The translations under genes and the position numbers were made by a program. A DNA stretch of 64,000 nucleotides, taken from assembly GCA_023053575.1 (NCBI GenBank), contig JAKZAP010000001.1, positions 27,794,533-27,858,532 of the forward strand, read 5' to 3'. Under the pieces are notes generated by a model. The model was not told the DNA's origin. It saw only the letters and a list, made by a program, of their open reading frames with translations, and did not search any database. This document shows positions 58,985-64,000 of this stretch, piece by piece. This DNA is from Branchinecta lynchi. Taxonomy: Eukaryota; Arthropoda; Branchiopoda; Anostraca; Branchinectidae. The first letter of the stretch is position 1. Every line of letters starts with the position of its first letter.

Positions 58985-59285
58985 TTGCTGGCGCGGTCAC
59001 GGTTTTGAAATTGACGCCACAATGGCTGCAATGCATGGAAACAAAATCCTTGCTTGCGGTGACTCTACTTTACAATTACCGTTTTCAAATTTAGCAAAAA
59101 GGATTTTAGATGGAAAACAAAACGTAAATAGTGACAAATAATGTTTTATTATCTTTTCTGTTGAATTTTTTCAACAGTAATTGGGAGTAGAATCAGCGCA
59201 AGCAAGGATTTTGTTACCACGGACTGCAGCTACGGCAGCGTCGGCGGCGCTAATTTCAAAACTGTGGCCGCACCTAACTCGATGA
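58985..59285. repeat. Inverted repeat with ~95-bp arms
   Basis: The left arm 58990-59083 and right arm about 59176-59280 are reverse complements, both containing GTTTTGAAATT and AACAAAATCCTTGCTTGCG, separated by about 90 bp. Both arms read in the same amino-acid frame as GNKILAC, so they could be terminal repeats of a small element or an inverted duplication of a coding piece. Confidence 0.75.
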
Positions 59286-59829
59286 CGACGAACTTTGTCA
59301 TTGGCGATAATGCCAGTTTGAGTGATGAAAAGAAACAAAGAAATTTATTCATCGAACTCTTGAAAAACCTGTGACCTCCTAGCCCAAACAGTGAAGAAGC
59401 AAAGATGAGAAGTCATAGAAATGTGACAAAGTCTAAAAATCCAGGTTGTTAAGTCCTGGTCAACCAACCAATCAAGCTGCCAACCAGCAAGAGACTCTAC
59501 AGGAGGATCAACCCACCTTATCTTGCTGGAAGTGAGATTTAAGGTAATTATCTACAAATCCTCATTTTTTTCGACATAATGGTCAATTACTAAGGCATTC
59601 CCAAGCTCAGCAAGAAGTTTTTGTTCACCACCCAGCCACTCAAAACGACCATAACCAAGAAATAGGGCATTGAGCAGTGCTTAAAATGGGCAAGTGGAAA
59701 ATGGAGACACGCCCACCAAATCGCCGCCTGCATTAAGATTTGCTAAAAATTTAGCTAACTATGGCTGGGCTTTGGAAAGTAAGGGTGGCAGTGCTTGAAA
59801 GCAGGGTTGGAGTTGAACAGCTATTATTA

Positions 59830-60215
59830 GTGTTTCTTTGTAATAATCAAACAAAAATAATGTTTGAATGTGGCAGGCTTCAGTGAATACAGACCAAATA
59901 TCTTTTTGCTGTTGCTGTAGGCTCTAGCGTAGTCCTGTACATTTCTCATTACTCAGAAGGAAATCTATAATGACCATTGGTCACCAATGGTCATACCAGT
60001 CAGCGTATAAACATATTTTAAAATTTCTGATATGGTTTGTTGAAAGGGTTTAGTGTTTTTTTTTTGTAATAATAAAGAATAATAATGTTTTGAATGTGGC
60101 AGTCCCCAGTGAAAAATAACCAGATATCTTTTTGTTGTTGCTGTAGGCTCTAGCATAGTCCTGTATATTTCTCATTACTCAGAAGGGAATCTAGAATGAT
60201 CGTTGATCACCAATC
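59830..60215 (+). repeat. Tandem duplication of a ~165-bp unit
   Basis: Segments 59830-59990 and 60045-60210 share GTAATAAT, TTGTTGCTGTAGGCTCTAGC (first copy with one mismatch), ATAGTCCTGTA and TTTCTCATTACTCAGAAGG. The minus-strand frame over them is not a gene. Confidence 0.8.
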
Positions 60216-60279
60216 AGCCTATAAACATAATTTTAAATTTCTGAAAGGGTTTGATATATTTAGGGTAGGCAAAGATTTT

Positions 60280-61210
60280 GTTTGCATTTCTCGAATATGG
60301 CCCTTACTGCCAAATGCCCGGATGAGGTTAGTTCATAAAAATTTTCATGAATTGTAACCGGCGGTGATTTTTCTTGGGCGTTTCAAGCGCCCCAACGCTA
60401 ACCCCATTTGAGTTTTCATGAATTTTAATGCTGGCCATGATTTAGTAGGCCTTTTTTCTGTTTCTCATTTTGGGCATTTCAAGCAGAGCTGCCCTTACTG
60501 CCCAATGCACTATTTGTTTGATAGGGCAATTCGGGCGGCTGGGCAGTGGGCTAAAACTTCAAGTGTTACCTAAAGACTAAAGTATGAGCTGCATTTGATT
60601 TGTTTGGTTGACCACCAGTGCAGTCAGGACTAGTAGAAGAGATATGCCTATTTGATTATCCCTAGTGAACTTACTGACGAAAAAACATAAGTTAATTGTC
60701 ATTTTTTCCATTTTATTCTTTTAGGGGTTCAGATATTGGTCACACATCAAACTGATTAAGAACGTGTTCCATCCTTCTAACAAGAGTAATTGTTGGCTTC
60801 TAATTCCGTTCCAACCTTGCTGAAAGTTAGTACGGTGACTTTCCAACCTTCTCGAAGTAGTAACTAATACTAACTATTTGCTTACCATGCTCGGGAGCGT
60901 ATTAAGCGTGGTAACTATGAATCTCTGTAAAGTGATTGGCCGGATTACCCATTGTAGCTGCCGTGTAGTAATATTTTACCGAAAATTTAAAAATGTGATC
61001 CAGGATTGACACCAAGAATCCAAAATTAGTGATGTTATGCGTAGTAACTATGGTAAGTAGGGTGGAACACGCTCTAGGATTTAGAAATTTCGGTTTGTGA
61101 AGCAATAATTATTTAGGTTTTGGAAGCAACTCACAGATTTAGTAGTGCTGTTTGGGGCTGCCTTTTACTCAGTGGTATCAAAAAATTTGGATATGGAAGT
61201 TCAGTTATTT
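60280..61210. other. Unannotated stretch
   Basis: The phrase GGCCCTTACTGCC(A/C)AATGC occurs twice (about 60300 and 60490). No gene is seen. Element E8 begins at 61212. Confidence 0.25.
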
Positions 61211-61211
61211 G

Positions 61212-62980
61212 TTTTTATGACACTTTCCCTTCTGCCAAGTGCCATATAGCAATCACAATTTCTGTACGTCCATCGGTCTGTCGGTCGTCTGTCCAGGTTT
61301 TGCTAGTTCGGGCACTTCGACATAAGCTAGGACGATGAAACTTGGCAGGCATATCAGGGACCCCAAAAGATCAAGTTGGAAATAATGACTTCACCGATCT
61401 GAGCATTGTGGGGGAAGTGGAGGGAGGGGGAATCTGGAATCTAGAGGTGTTTATAACTTTTTAACGGGTGATCGGATCTTAATGAAACTTGATATTTGGA
61501 AAGACTCTGTGTTTCCGACGACCCGCTTAAAGTACGGACCGGATAAGGCGACTTTGGGGGGAGCTGGAGGTGGGGGGGAACTGGAAATCTTGGAAAACCC
61601 TTAGTGTGGACGGATCGGGATGAAACTTGGTGGGTAGAACGAGCACAAGTCCTAGGTATGTTGTTGACATGAACGGACTGGATTCGAGCACTGTGGGGGC
61701 TGGGGGGGGGAATTCCGGTGATCCCGCTAGTTCGTACTTCCGGATGTGCTAGGACAATGAAACTTGGCAGGCATATCAGAGACCTGAAATGATTAAGCTG
61801 GAAATAGTCACTTCCCCGATCTGAGCATCGTAGGGGAAGTGGAGGGAGGGGGAATCCGAAATCTTGAGGTATTTTTAACTTTCGAACGGGTGATGGGATA
61901 GCAATGAAATTGGATATTTGGAGAGATCTTGTGCCTCAGAAGACCCATTTAAAATCCGGACCGGATCTGTTGACTTTGGAGGGGGGGGGATTGGACGAGG
62001 AAACCGGAAATTTTTGTGAAACGCTTAGAGTGGAGGGATTGGGACGAAACTTGTTGGCAAGAAACTGCTCAAGTCCTAGATACATCGTTGACATAACAGG
62101 GCCGGATTGGGGCACTGTGGGGGAGTTGGGGGGGGGGGGCGGAATTCGGCGATCCCGCGAGTTTGGTACTAGGACGATGATATTTGGTAGACATATCAGG
62201 GACCCGGACAGACTGCCTTAAGAATAGTTGTTTCCCCGATCCGACCATCGTGGGGGGCGTGGAGTGATGGCGAATCCGGAATCTACTGGCATGCATAACT
62301 TTTGAACGGGAGATCGGATCTGAATGAAACTTGGCAAGTGGAAAGAGCTGTCGTCTCAGATGTTCCACGTGCAGTCCGGACCGGATCCGATATTTGTGGG
62401 GGGAGTTGGAGGGAGCCACCGAAAATTTTGTGAAACGCTTGGAGTCGAGAGATTGGGATAGAATCTGGTAAGAAAAACAAGCATAAGCCCTGTAGACACG
62501 TTCTTGATAGGGGCTTACCGGGACTCTTTGGGGGGAGTTGGAGGAGGTTTCCCGGAATTCCAGTGATCGCGAGTTATGATGAGTCATAGATGACATATTT
62601 TAGGGTTCGGACCGAATCCGAGCACGGTGCTCGAGCAATTTCCCGAAAAATGCTCAGATTCGAGTGAAACTTGATAGGCGGTAAGAGAAGATGATTAATT
62701 TATGTGTCCGAACCAGATTCGGCCGTGGCAGGGGGAGGGTACCGGAAATAGTGTGGCACGTTTAGGAGTCAAACGAGTGGATCTAAAATTAAGGGAAGAA
62801 AAGTAATATGCCCTAGATGATCCGACGGAATGCCAGAAATACTCAGACTCGAGTCAAGCCAGATTTCCTATTTCTAGGTCCGAACCTAGGGAGGTTGAAG
62901 GTGGTATTTTGTGACATTATCATCTGCTTTGTTCCATTACCTAGGCCTACTCGTACCAAGTGCAATATGAGTTTTTTATA
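61212..62980 (-). mobile_element. E-family element E8, minus strand
   Basis: Read on the minus strand it starts near 62980 with ACTCATATTGCACTTGGTAC and ends at 61212-61290 with GACAGACCGATGG-like tract, ATATGGCACTTGGC and GTGTCATAAAAA. Block order and the G-runs (about 61695, 61981, 62130, 62395) mirror E3 and E4, the same subfamily. The 175-residue frame at 62069-62596 arises from block periodicity. Confidence 0.75.
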
Positions 62981-63390
62981 GCTGAATTTGTCTGAATCTA
63001 GCCTACATGTAAAATAAGTATAGTATAAAATAGCTAGGATGTATTACTGCAGGTCTGATTAAATAGATAGGCCAAAATCAGTAATAGAAACGAAATATTT
63101 GCTGTGATTCACAGAAAGCCAGCAAATTCATGCTAGGGTCCACATTACTTTTCATAGCTACCCTATCAACACCTATCTGTTTAAAAATCAATCACTTTAG
63201 CCACTTGCTAATGCTGCACGTAAACTTTATCGAAATATTTTCTTTCACTGTAAATAACATTCAAATCAACATATTTCTCTTATCCGAATATCATTACCTC
63301 TCTGTTAGATCTTTCAAAACAGCAAATGGTAGAAGGAGAAGTCTTAAAATTCTAAGAAATCATGTAAACAGAACTTCCCAGTTGTTGTTT

Positions 63391-64000
63391 TTTTATGGCA
63401 CTAGCCTTTCGTCCAAGTGCCATACAGCGATTGTAATTTGTGTCCGTCAGTCGGTCCTGGTTTTGCTAGTTCGGGCACTTCTAGATAAGCTTGGACGATG
63501 AAGCTTGGCAGGCATATCAGGAACTAGACCAGATTAAATTATAAATGGTCACTTCCCCGATCCGACCATCTGGAGGGGAGTGGAGGGAGGGGGAATCCGG
63601 AAAAATTAGATATTTTTAGCTTACGAAGGGGTGATCGGATCTTAATGAAACTTGATATAGGTATGTATGTATGTATGTATTGTACATGGAAAGCCCAAAG
63701 GGCCATGGTACAAAAATATTATGCAAATCAAATACTAACTACAGATTCAACACACTTTCTGAATACAAAACAAAGAAAACTAACTACACAGTTAAACACT
63801 TTAAAAGAACAAAGACCTGTGTCTCAGCCCCACCTGAACAAACACTGCCAGGTTTTTAATAGTAGTAAATGAACGACCCCCCATCAGACCATTTAGCCAC
63901 TCCTCATCGCCTGTCTGTCTCTGGAGCTGCTCCAACCTTAAATCATATGGAAGGACCTCGTGTCTCAGACCCTCTATTTTAAATGCAGACCGGATCCGGT
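63391..64000 (-). mobile_element. E-family element E9, minus strand, runs off the window
   Basis: The 3' end is at 63391 (complement of GTGCCATAAAAA), followed by the hairpin, a shortened GACTGACGG tract and the first interior blocks. It is split by an insertion at about 63657-63948, after which the block resumes as GGAAGGACCTCGTGTCTCAG. Confidence 0.7.
63657..63948 (-). mobile_element. Insertion in E9 with GTATGTATGTAT tail
   Basis: E9 is broken after AATGAAACTTGATAT and continues at 63949. The inserted ~290 bp starts with a (GTAT)n run on the plus strand, then GTACATGGAAAGCCCAAAGG. Read on the minus strand it resembles a LINE 3' UTR with a (ATAC)n tail, like the element at 43.8 kb (compare GCCCGAGGGCCATATACAGG there). 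It has no coding capacity. Confidence 0.55.

Noticed and set aside
62069..62596. 175-residue minus-strand frame
   Set aside because: Same cause: E8 block periodicity, with no conserved frame in sister elements.

Overview
The window is animal nuclear DNA, almost certainly from an invertebrate. Coding sequence is split by GT-AG (and one GC-AG) introns, most of the length is dispersed and tandem repeats, and non-LTR retrotransposon debris and 28S rRNA fragments are present. I cannot name the species. There are no operons, CRISPR arrays or bacterial-style genes. Most long open frames fall inside repeats and are not genes.

Host genes. (1) Positions 2206-9634, minus strand, hold the first four exons of a lysosomal alpha-mannosidase (MAN2B1-like, GH38). 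They were assembled from splice sites and protein similarity: signal peptide, the HDD zinc-ligand motif, and the start of the catalytic domain. The rest runs off the left edge. (2) Positions 38560-40044, plus strand, hold a complete 494-residue secreted protein in one exon: signal peptide, an unrecognised N-terminal domain, a long coiled coil and a C-terminal C-type-lectin-like domain. (3) A probable last exon at 44707-45113 (minus) and a weaker candidate exon near 58808-58924 (minus) remain unidentified.

Repeats. The dominant component is one dispersed family (here called the E family), with at least nine copies (about 14.9, 18.6, 25.1, 26.8, 29.3, 36.6, 56.6, 61.2 and 63.4 kb). It starts with a small GAGCT/AGCTC hairpin and intact copies end with a GACAGACCGACAG tract and a GGCACTTGAG/CTCAAGTGCC hairpin. 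Internally it is an array of about 140-bp blocks in a three-block higher-order period of about 430 bp, with poly(C) tracts. No coding capacity is visible. Other repeats are a TA-flanked inverted-repeat element (42.9 kb), an inverted-repeat insertion nested in an E copy (27.6 kb), a large imperfect palindrome downstream of the lectin gene (40.5-40.8 kb), minisatellites, and a 2.4-kb complex direct/inverted array built on GCGTGCCTTTTT (45.1-47.5 kb) with degenerate flanks to 48.6 kb.

Retroelements and rRNA. Decayed non-LTR reverse transcriptase pieces lie at 29.0-29.3 (minus), 31.5-32.5 (minus), 32.7-33.2 (plus), 43.8-44.3 (minus) and probably 63.66-63.95 kb. The two near 32 kb are complementary halves of one RT in opposite orientations. 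Two pieces of the 3' part of 28S rRNA lie on the minus strand at about 18.2-18.47 and 20.49-20.99 kb, each next to a copy of the same ~105-bp repeat.

The host genes have no visible functional link. The structure of interest is the repeat landscape: nested insertions, higher-order repeats, and the array in front of the 44.7-kb exon, whose older units carry a splice-acceptor-like motif.
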